From NCBI GenBank assembly GCA_016282655.1, contig JAEELK010000154.1:1-15552 (forward strand): 15,552 nucleotides of DNA, given 5' to 3'. Below are positions 1 to 6,499 of the stretch, in pieces (position 1 is the stretch's first letter; each line of letters opens with the position of its first letter). Position numbers and translations under genes: made by a program. This DNA is from Bacillota bacterium (GTDB lineage: Bacteria > Bacillota > Clostridia > Peptostreptococcales > Anaerovoracaceae). The notes beneath the pieces are model-generated. The model made no database searches. It had not been told where the DNA came from and worked only from the letters and a program-made list of their open reading frames with translations.

Positions 1-14
1 CTCATGTTCGGCAT
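1..14 (-). CDS. Start of NfnB-like large subunit (partial, runs off left edge)
   Basis: Only the first four codons and part of a fifth are visible, reading Met-Pro-Asn-Met. A very strong Shine-Dalgarno (AAAAAGGAGGTG on the minus strand, plus positions 22-33, embedded in the last codons of nfnA) lies 9 nt upstream of the ATG, so a tightly coupled gene certainly seems to start here. The identity is inferred from context: the small subunit NfnA is normally followed by its GltD-like large flavin/Fe-S subunit NfnB, and Met-Pro-Asn-Met is a familiar start for clostridial members. No domain can be seen in this window. Confidence 0.55.
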
Positions 15-15
15 C

Positions 16-870
16 TTAACGCACCTCCTTTTTGAAGAGATTGCAGGTGCTTTCGTAAGCGTGCCGCTCGAAGCCCGCGTAGGTGCGGCTCCTGGACATG
101 GCTTCGTCGAAATCGACCTCATAGGCGTTGAAGTCCGGCCCGTCCACGCAGGCGAACTTCGTGATCCGCTCGCCGTCCCGCAGCAGGGTGAGGCGGCAGC
201 CGCCGCACATGCCCGTGCCGTCGATCATGATGGGGTTCATGGACGCGGTCAGCGGCACGCCGAAGGGCTTTGCCGTGAGGGTCACGAATTTCATCATGAT
301 CAGCGGGCCGATGGTGATGATCTGATCGAATCTTTCTCCGGCCTCCAGAAGCTCTTTCAGGGGGACCGTTACGTTGCCCTCCCTGGCGTAGGAGCCGTCG
401 TCCGTCATGACGATCAGCCGGTCGGAGCAGGCGCGGAATTCGTCCTCCAGGATCAGGAGATCCTTGCTGCGGAAGCCGATGATGCTCGTGACCTCCGCGC
501 CAAGGCGTTTGAATTCCTCCGCCACGGGCAGCGCGATGGCGCAGCCCACGCCGCCGCCGACGATGCAGACCTTGCGGATGCCCTCCGTTTCGGTGGCGTT
601 GCCCAGCGGGCCTACGAAGTCCTGCAGGGACTCGCCCGCCTCCTTGTGATTCAGTTTTTCCGTGGTGGCACCGACCACCTGGAAAATGATCTTGACCGTT
701 CCCTCATCCGCGTTCGCGCCCGCGATGGTGAAGGGCACTCTCTCCCCCTCTTCATCCACGCGCAGGATGATGAACTGTCCGGGCCTTGCTTTTCGGGCCA
801 CCAGCGGCGCCTCGATCTCCATCTGCGTGACGGTCTCGTTCAAGGCCTTCTTTCGAACGATTTTGTACAT
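16..870 (-). CDS. nfnA: NADH-dependent reduced ferredoxin:NADP+ oxidoreductase small subunit NfnA-like (FAD/NAD-binding, 2Fe-2S)
   Basis: The 284-residue product is a ferredoxin-NADP reductase-like flavoprotein of the dihydroorotate dehydrogenase electron-transfer (PyrK)/sulfide dehydrogenase/NfnA group. In that family the NfnAB complex is a cytoplasmic, flavin-based bifurcating enzyme that couples NADH, NADPH and ferredoxin pools. Visible parts are an N-terminal beta-barrel with RVPFTIAG (residues 44-51, FAD side), a nucleotide-binding segment IVGGGVGCAIALPVA (103-117), and a C-terminal 2Fe-2S motif DGTGMCGGC (217-225) with a further Cys at 241 in FACVDGPDF. Length and the C-terminal motif fit NfnA better than PyrK, and no pyrD lies nearby. 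The ATG at 870 has an AAAGGAGA ribosome site. It is separated from the upstream sufB-like gene by a terminator, so it probably belongs to a different transcript, with nfnB following. A SudB-like sulfide dehydrogenase role cannot be excluded. Confidence 0.88.
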   Translation of the reverse strand: MYKIVRKKALNETVTQMEIEAPLVARKARPGQFIILRVDEEGERVPFTIAGANADEGTVKIIFQVVGATTEKLNHKEAGESLQDFVGPLGNATETEGIRKVCIVGGGVGCAIALPVAEEFKRLGAEVTSIIGFRSKDLLILEDEFRACSDRLIVMTDDGSYAREGNVTVPLKELLEAGERFDQIITIGPLIMMKFVTLTAKPFGVPLTASMNPIMIDGTGMCGGCRLTLLRDGERITKFACVDGPDFNAYEVDFDEAMSRSRTYAGFERHAYESTCNLFKKEVR

Positions 871-913
871 GGTCTCTCCTTTGCTGTCCGCTCTGCGAGT
901 CGTGTGTCTGCAG

Positions 914-957
914 AAAAAAACCGCACACCCGGGCGCACAGACTGCGTCTGGGTGTGC
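914..957 (-). terminator. Intrinsic (Rho-independent) terminator after the suf genes
   Basis: On the minus strand GCACACCC (plus 950-957) pairs perfectly with GGGTGTGC (plus 923-930). The stem continues with a short inner helix interrupted by two A-C mismatches and a GTCTG loop. The stem is followed by GG and seven consecutive T residues (plus 914-920). A GC-rich stem plus U-tract in the gene direction is the classic arrangement. It lies about 110 nt past the sufB-like stop and 43 nt before nfnA, so it ends the long upstream operon. It may also act as an attenuator for nfnA. Confidence 0.85.
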
Positions 958-969
958 TTGTAGTTTAAC

Positions 970-1029
970 GCTTTTTCAAAGTGTAGTCCAGTATACAGCG
1001 ATGCTTTTTGCCGTGTTTTCCGGTATACA
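970..1029. repeat. Imperfect tandem direct repeat (two ~28-base units) with GTATAC core
   Basis: Unit 1 (970-997) and unit 2 (1003-1029) share GCTTTTT, then GTGT, then TCC, then GTATACA in the same order, with one single-base length difference. I count 21 identical positions in shared blocks. The palindromic GTATAC cores are 32 bp apart, close to three helical turns, so a dimeric DNA-binding protein could occupy both on the same face. It lies upstream of the terminator and nfnA. Function is not known. Confidence 0.6.
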
Positions 1030-1042
1030 CTGCATACTTGCT

Positions 1043-1064
1043 CCGGAAAGATCTGTGTTTCCGG
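1043..1064 (-). other. Stem-loop directly after the sufB-like stop codon
   Basis: CCGGAAA (plus 1058-1064 on the minus strand) pairs perfectly with TTTCCGG (plus 1043-1049) around an 8-base loop. It starts two bases after the stop codon. No U-tract follows, so by itself it is not a terminator. It may protect the 3' end of the mRNA. The TTTCCGG arm could pair instead with a second CCGGAAA copy at plus 1017-1023. Confidence 0.5.
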
Positions 1065-1066
1065 CC

Positions 1067-1993
1067 TCAGCGCAGGAAACCGTTGATGATCTGCTCCTGG
1101 GCTTCGGTTTCCGTGAGGCCGAGCGTCATGAGCTTCATGATCTGCTCGCCCGCGATCTTGCCGATGGCCGCCTCGTGCATCAGAGCAGCGTCCACATGGT
1201 TCGCTGCCAGGCCCGGCACCGCCAGGATCCTGCCCTCGTCCATGATGATGGCGTCGCATTCGGTGTGGCCGTAGCAGGGCGCGTTTCCCGTGATCTTGGC
1301 GTCGAACTCCTGGAAGGAGCGCTCCCGCGCCACGGAGCGGGAGACCACGTCCGCGTGCGCGCCGGCGCCCTCCATGAGGACGTCATAGCCGCTGACGGCG
1401 CGCTGGTCGCCGTGGGTCATGAGGCGCTCGCGCACCACGAGCTTCGCGCCGGCCGCGAGCTTCGCGATGGTGTCGCGCTTCGTGTCGTCCACGCCGCGCA
1501 GCTGCAGCATCTCCATCTCCATGGAGCTGTCCTCGGCAAGATAGACCTCGGTGCCGGGGTTCAGCAGGCGCTTTCCGCTGCCGCTGCCGCAGCCGTAGTG
1601 CCGCTCCACGTATTTCACAGAAGCGTTCTTTTCCACGTAGAAGCGATGGATGCCGTCGTGCTGGGAGTCCACCGCGCCGCAGTTGTCGATGCCGCAGCCG
1701 GCCACGATGGTGACCTCCGCGCCCTCGCCCACAAAGAAATCGTTGTAGACCAGCTCTTTGATGCCGCTCTGGGTGATCACCACGGGGATGTAGACCGTCT
1801 CGCCCTTCGTGCCGGGCTTGATGCGGATGTCCAGCCCGCTGACGTCGGTCTTCGGCGTGATCTCGATGTTCTCGCTGGACTGCCGGCCGATGGCCTTGCT
1901 GTCCGAGCGGATGTTGAAGGCGCCGTTCGGCGCGCCGCGCAGGCCCGCGATGGTCTCGAGCAGCTTCTTCTGGATCTCGTTCAGCTCCTGCAT
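1067..1993 (-). CDS. sufB: SufB/SufD-family Fe-S cluster assembly scaffold (minimal Suf type)
   Basis: This 308-residue protein of the SufB/SufD family is the partner of the SufC ATPase encoded 2 nt upstream. SufB-type proteins form the scaffold on which Fe-S clusters are built in the cytoplasm. The C-terminal beta-helix region carries PCYGHTECDAII (residues 239-250), where Cys246 matches the position of the essential SufB cysteine by my alignment from memory. LMHEAAIGKI (271-280) follows, with Glu274 matching the conserved HEA glutamate. Two more cysteines lie in AGCGIDNCG (98-106). At about 310 residues it is much shorter than E. coli SufB (roughly 495), as expected for the stand-alone SufBC type of anaerobes. 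I chose the ATG at 1993 because it follows a GGGGGGAAG ribosome site and abuts the sufC stop. The longer frame to 2230 merely overlaps sufC. The gene ends the operon. Confidence 0.88.
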   Translation of the reverse strand: MQELNEIQKKLLETIAGLRGAPNGAFNIRSDSKAIGRQSSENIEITPKTDVSGLDIRIKPGTKGETVYIPVVITQSGIKELVYNDFFVGEGAEVTIVAGCGIDNCGAVDSQHDGIHRFYVEKNASVKYVERHYGCGSGSGKRLLNPGTEVYLAEDSSMEMEMLQLRGVDDTKRDTIAKLAAGAKLVVRERLMTHGDQRAVSGYDVLMEGAGAHADVVSRSVARERSFQEFDAKITGNAPCYGHTECDAIIMDEGRILAVPGLAANHVDAALMHEAAIGKIAGEQIMKLMTLGLTETEAQEQIINGFLR

Positions 1994-1995
1994 GG

Positions 1996-2736
1996 CTATC
2001 TTCCCCCCTTCCGTCCGCGCCGGCCGCAGCCGCCGGGCGCGCGTCCGATCTGCAGCGAGGGCAGGATCTCGACCCGCCTTCCGTGCCGCTCCACCTGTCC
2101 CTCGCGGAAGGAAACGATCTCGTCCGCGATCTCCAGGATGCGTTCCTGGTGCGAGATGATGAGCACGCTGCCGCCGTCCGAGCTCTCGCGGAGGCGTTGG
2201 AAGACGTCGATCAGATTCTGGAAGCTCCAAAGGTCGATCCCAGCCTCCGGCTCGTCGAAGATGGAAAGCTTCGCTTTGCGCGCGAGCACCGTGGCGATCT
2301 CGATCCGCTTCAGCTCACCGCCGGAAAGGCTGGCGTTCACCTCGCGGTCGATGTAGTTTCTGGCGCAGAGCCCTACTGCGGAAAGATACTCGCAGGCGCC
2401 CTGGACGCTGAGGCGCTTCCCCGCGGCCAGACGGATCAGGTCCAGCACCTGGATGCCCTTGAAGCGCACCGGCTGCTGGAAGGCGTAGGCGATGCCCATG
2501 CGGGCGCGCTCCGTGACGCTCTTGTCCGTGATGTCCTCGCCCTGAAAGAGGATCGTCCCGGCGCTCGGCCGCTCGATCCCCGCGATCAGCTTCGCGAGCG
2601 TGGATTTGCCGCCGCCGTTCGGGCCGGTGATCACGATGATCTTTCCGGCCGGCAGCTTCAGATCGACGCCGCGTATGATCTCTTTTTCCTGCTCCTCTTC
2701 GCGCACGCGAAAGGAGAGGTCGTTCAGTTGCAGCAT
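1996..2736 (-). CDS. sufC: SufC-type Fe-S assembly ATPase (ABC ATPase)
   Basis: This 246-residue soluble ABC ATPase powers Fe-S cluster assembly with the SufB-like partner downstream. Visible motifs are Walker A GPNGGGKST (38-46), Q-loop AFQQP (85-89), signature LSGGELKR (137-144), Walker B LSIFDEPEAGID (157-168) and the switch His in ISHQE (194-198). The DEPEAGID wording is typical of SufC rather than of a transporter ATPase, and no membrane subunit is encoded nearby. The C-terminus has an odd basic, Gly/Arg-rich tail with one Cys (GRAPGGCGRRGRKGGR), encoded by a locally very GC-rich stretch that also contains the ribosome site of the next gene. The ATG at 2736 is preceded by AGAGGG. A 51-base AT-rich gap separates it from cmk. 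Confidence 0.93.
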   Translation of the reverse strand: MLQLNDLSFRVREEEQEKEIIRGVDLKLPAGKIIVITGPNGGGKSTLAKLIAGIERPSAGTILFQGEDITDKSVTERARMGIAYAFQQPVRFKGIQVLDLIRLAAGKRLSVQGACEYLSAVGLCARNYIDREVNASLSGGELKRIEIATVLARKAKLSIFDEPEAGIDLWSFQNLIDVFQRLRESSDGGSVLIISHQERILEIADEIVSFREGQVERHGRRVEILPSLQIGRAPGGCGRRGRKGGR

Positions 2737-2748
2737 AAATTATCCCTC

Positions 2749-2790
2749 TAAATATTTATTTGACCCCTTGTTTCCGGGCTTTCGGGGTCA
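2749..2790 (-). other. Stem-loop at the cmk stop codon and AT-rich palindrome before sufC
   Basis: TGACCCC (plus 2784-2790 on the minus strand, starting with the cmk TGA stop) can pair with GGGGTCA (plus 2761-2767). Next comes the perfect 10-bp AT palindrome TAAATATTTA (2749-2758). No U-tract follows on the minus strand, so I do not call a terminator. This is the most AT-rich point inside the operon and could host a regulator or a weak internal promoter for sufCB. I found no convincing -35/-10 pair. Confidence 0.35.
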
Positions 2791-3498
2791 TTTCTGTTCT
2801 TTTTTCTCCCGCGCGCAGGGCGCGGTCCCGGCCGCGGCCGCCGGGTCTTTCCCGCGGATGAGCGCCAGCATGCAGTCCAGGACCTCGGGGATCTCCATGG
2901 CGCTGCTGTCGATCTCGACCGCGTCCTCCGCCCTGCAGAGCGGATTCAGCTTTCTGTGGCTGTCGTTGTAGTCGCGCGCGGCGATGTCCGCCTGCACCTG
3001 CGCCGGATCCGCCTCGATCCCCTTCTGCCGGAGCTCCAGGCAGCGGCGCCTGGCCCGCTCCTCCACGGAGGCCGTCAGGTAGAATTTGAATTCGGCGTCC
3101 GTCAGCACGTTGCTGCCGATGTCCCTGCCGTCCATGACCACGCTCTTGCGCCGGCCGATCCCGCGCTGCAGCTCCACGAGCTTCGCGCGCACGGGCGCGA
3201 GCGCGGAGAAATCGGAAGCGGCCTTCGCCACCTCCGGCGTGCGGATCCGGTCTCCGAGCGCTTCCCCGTTGAGCAGGACGCCGCCGTCCTGAAAGTCGAT
3301 CTCCATGCCGTCCAGCAGCGCGGGCTCCGCTTCTACGTCCCGCGTGCTCCATCCCTGCCGCAGGGCTTCATAGCCCACGGCGCGGTACATGGCGCCGGTA
3401 TCGATGTGTTCCAGATGCAGCGCCTCCGCCAGCAGTCTGGAGATGGTACTCTTTCCGGAACCGGAGGGGCCGTCTATGGCGATGCGGGTCAGTTCCAT
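2788..3498 (-). CDS. cmk: Cytidylate kinase (CMP/dCMP kinase)
   Basis: This cytoplasmic kinase phosphorylates CMP and dCMP with ATP in pyrimidine nucleotide synthesis and salvage. The 236-residue product shows the P-loop GPSGSGKST (10-18), the nucleotide-binding segment HIDTGAMYRAV (31-41), the MDGRDIGS box (122-129) and an ARDYNDSHRK lid-side motif (174-183). All of these are diagnostic for bacterial Cmk. The length is normal, with a poorly conserved Ala-rich and Lys/Glu-rich tail of about 18 residues. The ATG at 3498 has a GGAGAGAGG ribosome site and lies 9 nt after nrdR. Its neighbour NrdR controls ribonucleotide reductase, so two DNA-precursor functions sit side by side. Confidence 0.95.
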   Translation of the reverse strand: MELTRIAIDGPSGSGKSTISRLLAEALHLEHIDTGAMYRAVGYEALRQGWSTRDVEAEPALLDGMEIDFQDGGVLLNGEALGDRIRTPEVAKAASDFSALAPVRAKLVELQRGIGRRKSVVMDGRDIGSNVLTDAEFKFYLTASVEERARRRCLELRQKGIEADPAQVQADIAARDYNDSHRKLNPLCRAEDAVEIDSSAMEIPEVLDCMLALIRGKDPAAAAGTAPCAREKKEQK

Positions 3499-3507
3499 GC
3501 CTCTCTC

Positions 3508-3972
3508 CTATTTTTTCTTGCCCTCGCGGAGCATCTTCTCGATCTCTTCCACGAAGGTGTTGACGTCCTTGAACTGCCGGTAGACCGAGGCGAAGCGCAC
3601 GTAGGCGACCTCGTCCAGGTCCTTCAGGCGGCGCATGATCTCCTCGCCGATGACGGAGCTCTCCACTTCCTTCTCCATCATGTTGTTCAGGCTGCGCTCC
3701 ACCTCGGAGGCCACGGACTCGATGTCCGCCATGGAGACGGGCCGCTTCTCGCAGGCCTTGAGCATGCCGTTGATGACTTTGTTGCGGTCGAAGGCCTCGC
3801 GGCTGCCGTCCTTCTTGACGACCATGAAAAAGACCTCTTCCACCTTTTCATAGGTGGTGAAGCGCTTGCCGCAGACGTCGCATTCTCTGCGGCGGCGGAT
3901 CGCATGGCCCTCTTCCGTGGGGCGGGAATCGATGACGCGGGTATCGCTGTTTTCACAAAACGGGCATTTCAT
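3508..3972 (-). CDS. nrdR: Transcriptional repressor NrdR (Zn ribbon plus ATP cone)
   Basis: The 154-residue NrdR represses ribonucleotide reductase operons according to bound ATP or dATP. The N-terminal zinc ribbon is visible as MKCPFC (Cys3, Cys6) and CDVCGKRF (Cys31, Cys34), followed by the Arg-rich HAIRRRREC segment used for DNA contact. The ATP-cone domain spans roughly residues 49-139 (VVKKDGSREAFDRNKV onward). The length is typical. The ATG at 3972 has a strong GGGAGGAAAG ribosome site 15 nt after argF. No ribonucleotide reductase gene or clear NrdR box is in the window. Confidence 0.96.
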   Translation of the reverse strand: MKCPFCENSDTRVIDSRPTEEGHAIRRRRECDVCGKRFTTYEKVEEVFFMVVKKDGSREAFDRNKVINGMLKACEKRPVSMADIESVASEVERSLNNMMEKEVESSVIGEEIMRRLKDLDEVAYVRFASVYRQFKDVNTFVEEIEKMLREGKKK

Positions 3973-3987
3973 GGTTCTTTCCTCCCT

Positions 3988-4986
3988 CTACCTGAGTCCG
4001 GCCAGCGTGGCCGCCATAACGGCTTTGATCGTATGCATGCGGTTCTCCGCCTCGTCGAAGACGATGGAGGCGGGGCTTTCGAAGACCTCGTCGGTCACTT
4101 CCATGCAGTCGATCCCGTAGCGCTCGTAGATCTCCCTGCCGATGCCCGTGTTCAGATCGTGGAAGGAGGGCAGGCAGTGCATGAAGCGGCACTGCTCTCC
4201 CGCGAGATCCATGAGCTCCTGCGTGACCCTGTAGGGGCTGAGCGCCGCGATGCGCTCCTCCCAGACTTCCGCCGGCTCTCCCATGGAGACCCAAACGTCC
4301 GTATAGAGGACGTGCGCGCCGCGGACGGCCTCCTTCGGGTCCTCGATGAACTCCAGCACGGCGCCGCTCTCGGCCGCGAGCTCCCTGCACTGCGCGATCA
4401 GCGCGGGATCCGGGAAATAGGCCGCCGGCGCGGAGGCCACGAAATGCAGGCCCAGCTTGGCGGCGCCGACCATGAGCGAATTGCCCATGTTGAAGCGCGC
4501 GTCGCCCAGGTAGACCAGCTTGATCCCCTTCAGCGTTCCGAAAGCTTCCCGCACGGTCATGAAGTCCGCCAGGACCTGCGTCGGATGCGATTCGTTCGTC
4601 AGGCCGTTCCAGACCGGCACGTCCGCCTTGGCCGCCAGCTCTTCCACGATGCTCTGGCCGAAGCCTCTGTATTCGATGCCGTCGAACATGCGCGACAGCA
4701 CGCGCGCGGTGTCCGCGATGCTCTCCTTCTTTCCCATCTGGGAGCCGGAGGGATCCAGATAGACAGCGCTCATGCCGAGGTCTGCCGCCGCCACCTCAAA
4801 GGCGCAGCGGGTGCGGGTGCTGGTCTTCTCGAAGAGCAGCGCCACGTTCTTGCCTTCACAGACGCGGTGCGGGATGCCCGCGCGCTTCTGCGCCTTCAGC
4901 TCCGCCGCGTAGTCGAGCAGCGCCGTCAGCTCCTCCGCGCTGTGATCCAGCAGCTTCAGAAAATCTCTTCCTTTCCAGTCTGTCAT
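3988..4986 (-). CDS. argF: Ornithine carbamoyltransferase
   Basis: The enzyme joins carbamoyl phosphate and ornithine to make citrulline in arginine synthesis, or runs in reverse in the arginine deiminase pathway. The 332-residue protein has the carbamoyl-phosphate loop STRTR (56-60), HPTQ (134-137), the ornithine-side DVWVSMGE (230-237) and HCLPSFHD (270-277). The overall wording ([23 protein letters not shown]) resembles the long ArgF/ArcB type of E. coli and Pseudomonas. Anabolic versus catabolic use cannot be decided from sequence here, because no other arginine gene is present. Its ATG overlaps the rpe stop by 4 nt (ATGA), implying translational coupling. It is an unusual guest in this otherwise informational and signalling cluster. 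Confidence 0.95.
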   Translation of the reverse strand: MTDWKGRDFLKLLDHSAEELTALLDYAAELKAQKRAGIPHRVCEGKNVALLFEKTSTRTRCAFEVAAADLGMSAVYLDPSGSQMGKKESIADTARVLSRMFDGIEYRGFGQSIVEELAAKADVPVWNGLTNESHPTQVLADFMTVREAFGTLKGIKLVYLGDARFNMGNSLMVGAAKLGLHFVASAPAAYFPDPALIAQCRELAAESGAVLEFIEDPKEAVRGAHVLYTDVWVSMGEPAEVWEERIAALSPYRVTQELMDLAGEQCRFMHCLPSFHDLNTGIGREIYERYGIDCMEVTDEVFESPASIVFDEAENRMHTIKAVMAATLAGLR

Positions 4987-5642
4987 CTCATCCTCCTGCA
5001 GAAGGCCTCCGCCTTCTCTCTGGGGGTCCCGCCCCCGAACACGGCGCTCCCCGCGACCACGAGGTCCGCGCCGGCCTCCAGTACCGTTCCGATGTTCTCC
5101 AGATCCACGCCGCCGTCGATGCCGATCACGAGATCCGGATTGGTCTTTCCCGCCTCACGCAGGGCCTTCAGGCGCCGGATCTTCTCCAGCGTGTAGGGGA
5201 TGAGGCGCTGTCCCCCGAAGCCCGGATTGACGGACATGATGAGCAGCTGGTCCAGCTCCGGCAGCAGCTGCTCCGCCATGCAGAGCGGCGTGGCCGGATT
5301 CAGCGCGACGCCCGCGCCGACGCCCAGCTCCCGGATCTGATGCACGACCCGGTCCAGATGCGTGCAGGCCTCCGCGTGCACGGTCACAAACGCCGTCTGC
5401 GGGGTGACGAAGTCCGCGATGCGCAGCTCCGGACGCACGATCATCAGATGCACGTCGAAGGGCAGCGCGGTCTTTCCGAGCAGAGACTTCATGAGCGGCG
5501 CGCCGAAGGTGATGTTCGGAACGAAGGAACCGTCCATCACGTCCACGTGGACGTAGGACGCGCCGCCGGCCTCGATGGCCGCGACCTCCTCTCCCAGCCG
5601 GGAGAGATCTGCCGATAAGATGGAAGGGGCAAGTACGCTCAT
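4983..5642 (-). CDS. rpe: Ribulose-phosphate 3-epimerase
   Basis: This TIM-barrel enzyme interconverts ribulose 5-phosphate and xylulose 5-phosphate in the pentose phosphate pathway. The 219-residue product starts [13 protein letters not shown] and shows VHVDVMDG (31-38, Asp34), DVHLM (63-67, His65), NPGFGGQ (139-145) and GIDGGV (174-179, Asp176). These are the usual metal-binding and catalytic positions. The start at 5642 is set by an AAAGGAGA ribosome site and by homology. The in-frame open region further upstream is only the shadow of rsgA. The start overlaps the rsgA stop by one base (TGATG). rpe after rsgA is the standard Firmicutes order. Confidence 0.95.
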   Translation of the reverse strand: MSVLAPSILSADLSRLGEEVAAIEAGGASYVHVDVMDGSFVPNITFGAPLMKSLLGKTALPFDVHLMIVRPELRIADFVTPQTAFVTVHAEACTHLDRVVHQIRELGVGAGVALNPATPLCMAEQLLPELDQLLIMSVNPGFGGQRLIPYTLEKIRRLKALREAGKTNPDLVIGIDGGVDLENIGTVLEAGADLVVAGSAVFGGGTPREKAEAFCRRMR

Positions 5643-6499
5643 CAGAATCTCCTTTTCTCCTGGATCTCTTTCATCAGGGCTGTATAGGACGCGTAGCGGG
5701 CAGGATGGATCTTTCCCTCCTGCAGGGCCTGCCGCACGGCGCAGCCCGGCTCCGCCAGATGTCTGCAGTTGTCGAAGCGGCAGCTGCCTGCGTAGGGCGC
5801 GATCTCCGGAAAGAACTGCTGCAGCTCCTCCTCCTCCTCGACCTCCAGAACGTCGAAGGAGGTGAAGCCCGGCGTGTCGAAGATCATCCCTTCGCTCCAG
5901 TGGAAGAGCTCCACGTGCCGTGTGGTGTGTTTGCCGCGCCGCGATTTCCGGCTGATGCTGCCGGTCTCCATCTCGCGGCTGCCGAGCAGGGCGTTCAGCA
6001 GCGTGGACTTGCCGACGCCGGAAGCGCCTGCAAGGGCGGCCGTTTTGCCCCGGAGCGCCTCCTTCCACGCCGCGAGGCCCGTCTGCTCCTTCGCGCTGAG
6101 GAAGCAGAGCGGATAGACGCCTTCGTAGATCTCCTCCAGCGCCCCGCGTTCCTCCTCGGTGCTGAGATCGCATTTGTTGAAGCAGAGCAGCGCTTTCGTA
6201 TGGTGCCGCTCCGCCATCACGAGGAAGCGGTCCACCGCCAGCAGATTGGGCTTCGGATCCTTCATGGCGGCGACCACGACGAGCAGGTCCACGTTCGCGA
6301 TGGGCGGCCGGATGAAATGGTTCCTGCGGGGCAGGATCCGCGCGATGACGGCCTCCGCCTCGTCCAGCTCCACCTCGTCCCCCACCGCCGGCACGAGCCC
6401 CTCCTTGCGGAAGAGCCCGCGGGCCTTGCACTCCAGCACGCCCGCCCCGGTCTCCACGTAGTAGAAACCGCCGATGCCCTTGACGATGCGCCCGCGCAT
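5642..6499 (-). CDS. rsgA: Ribosome small-subunit-dependent GTPase RsgA
   Basis: This circularly permuted GTPase acts in late 30S subunit maturation. The 285-residue product shows an N-terminal OB-fold, then NKCD (108-111, G4), SAKEQTG (135-141, G5), GASGVGKST (158-166, G1), RRGKHTTRH (187-195, G2) and DTPGF (208-212, G3). The G4-G5-G1-G2-G3 order is the hallmark of the family. The C-terminal zinc finger follows as Cys240, Cys245, His247, Cys253. The ATG directly abuts the prkC TAG stop with no spacer, and its ribosome site (GGAGAG) lies inside prkC. In B. subtilis the RsgA homologue is a target of PrkC, which fits co-expression. Confidence 0.96.
   Translation of the reverse strand: MRGRIVKGIGGFYYVETGAGVLECKARGLFRKEGLVPAVGDEVELDEAEAVIARILPRRNHFIRPPIANVDLLVVVAAMKDPKPNLLAVDRFLVMAERHHTKALLCFNKCDLSTEEERGALEEIYEGVYPLCFLSAKEQTGLAAWKEALRGKTAALAGASGVGKSTLLNALLGSREMETGSISRKSRRGKHTTRHVELFHWSEGMIFDTPGFTSFDVLEVEEEEELQQFFPEIAPYAGSCRFDNCRHLAEPGCAVRQALQEGKIHPARYASYTALMKEIQEKRRF

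Larger units (their letters stand above)
871..1066 (-). other. 196-base intergenic region / possible structured leader of nfnA
   Basis: This is the only long non-coding stretch in the window. In minus-strand order it contains a 7-bp stem-loop immediately after the sufB-like stop codon, an imperfect tandem repeat with two GTATAC palindromes, an A-rich stretch, an intrinsic terminator and the nfnA ribosome site (AAAGGAGA). A weak promoter-like hexamer TATACT (minus strand, plus 991-996) has no convincing -35 partner. The 43 bases between the terminator U-tract and the nfnA ATG show no promoter-like hexamers. nfnA is therefore expressed either by read-through or from a promoter upstream of the terminator, which would make this an attenuated leader. 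No known riboswitch class is recognisable to me. Confidence 0.5.

Noticed and set aside
988..1029. Pair of NrdR boxes upstream of nfnA
   Set aside because: The 32-bp spacing and palindromic AT core are suggestive and nrdR is nearby. However, the central GTATAC differs from the NrdR consensus at two core positions, and the second copy matches poorly outside the core.
1067..2230. sufB-like frame extended to 2230
   Set aside because: The extension overlaps sufC and is Pro/Arg-rich noise. The ATG at 1993 has a strong ribosome site.
662..2356. Long plus-strand reading frame (564 codons)
   Set aside because: It runs antisense to nfnA, sufB and sufC, which have clear motifs. Its product is low-complexity Ala/Arg/His/Asp-rich, typical of GC-rich shadow frames.
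2761..2790. Hairpin at the cmk stop as a terminator
   Set aside because: No U-tract follows on the minus strand. The T-rich flank is on the plus-strand side, where no gene needs terminating.
2956..5196. Long plus-strand reading frame (746 codons)
   Set aside because: It is antisense to cmk, nrdR, argF and rpe. It has no recognisable domain and the composition of a shadow frame.
4983..6431. rpe frame extended upstream to 6431 (482 codons)
   Set aside because: The extension is the shadow of rsgA in another frame. The real epimerase starts at 5642 with a good ribosome site.
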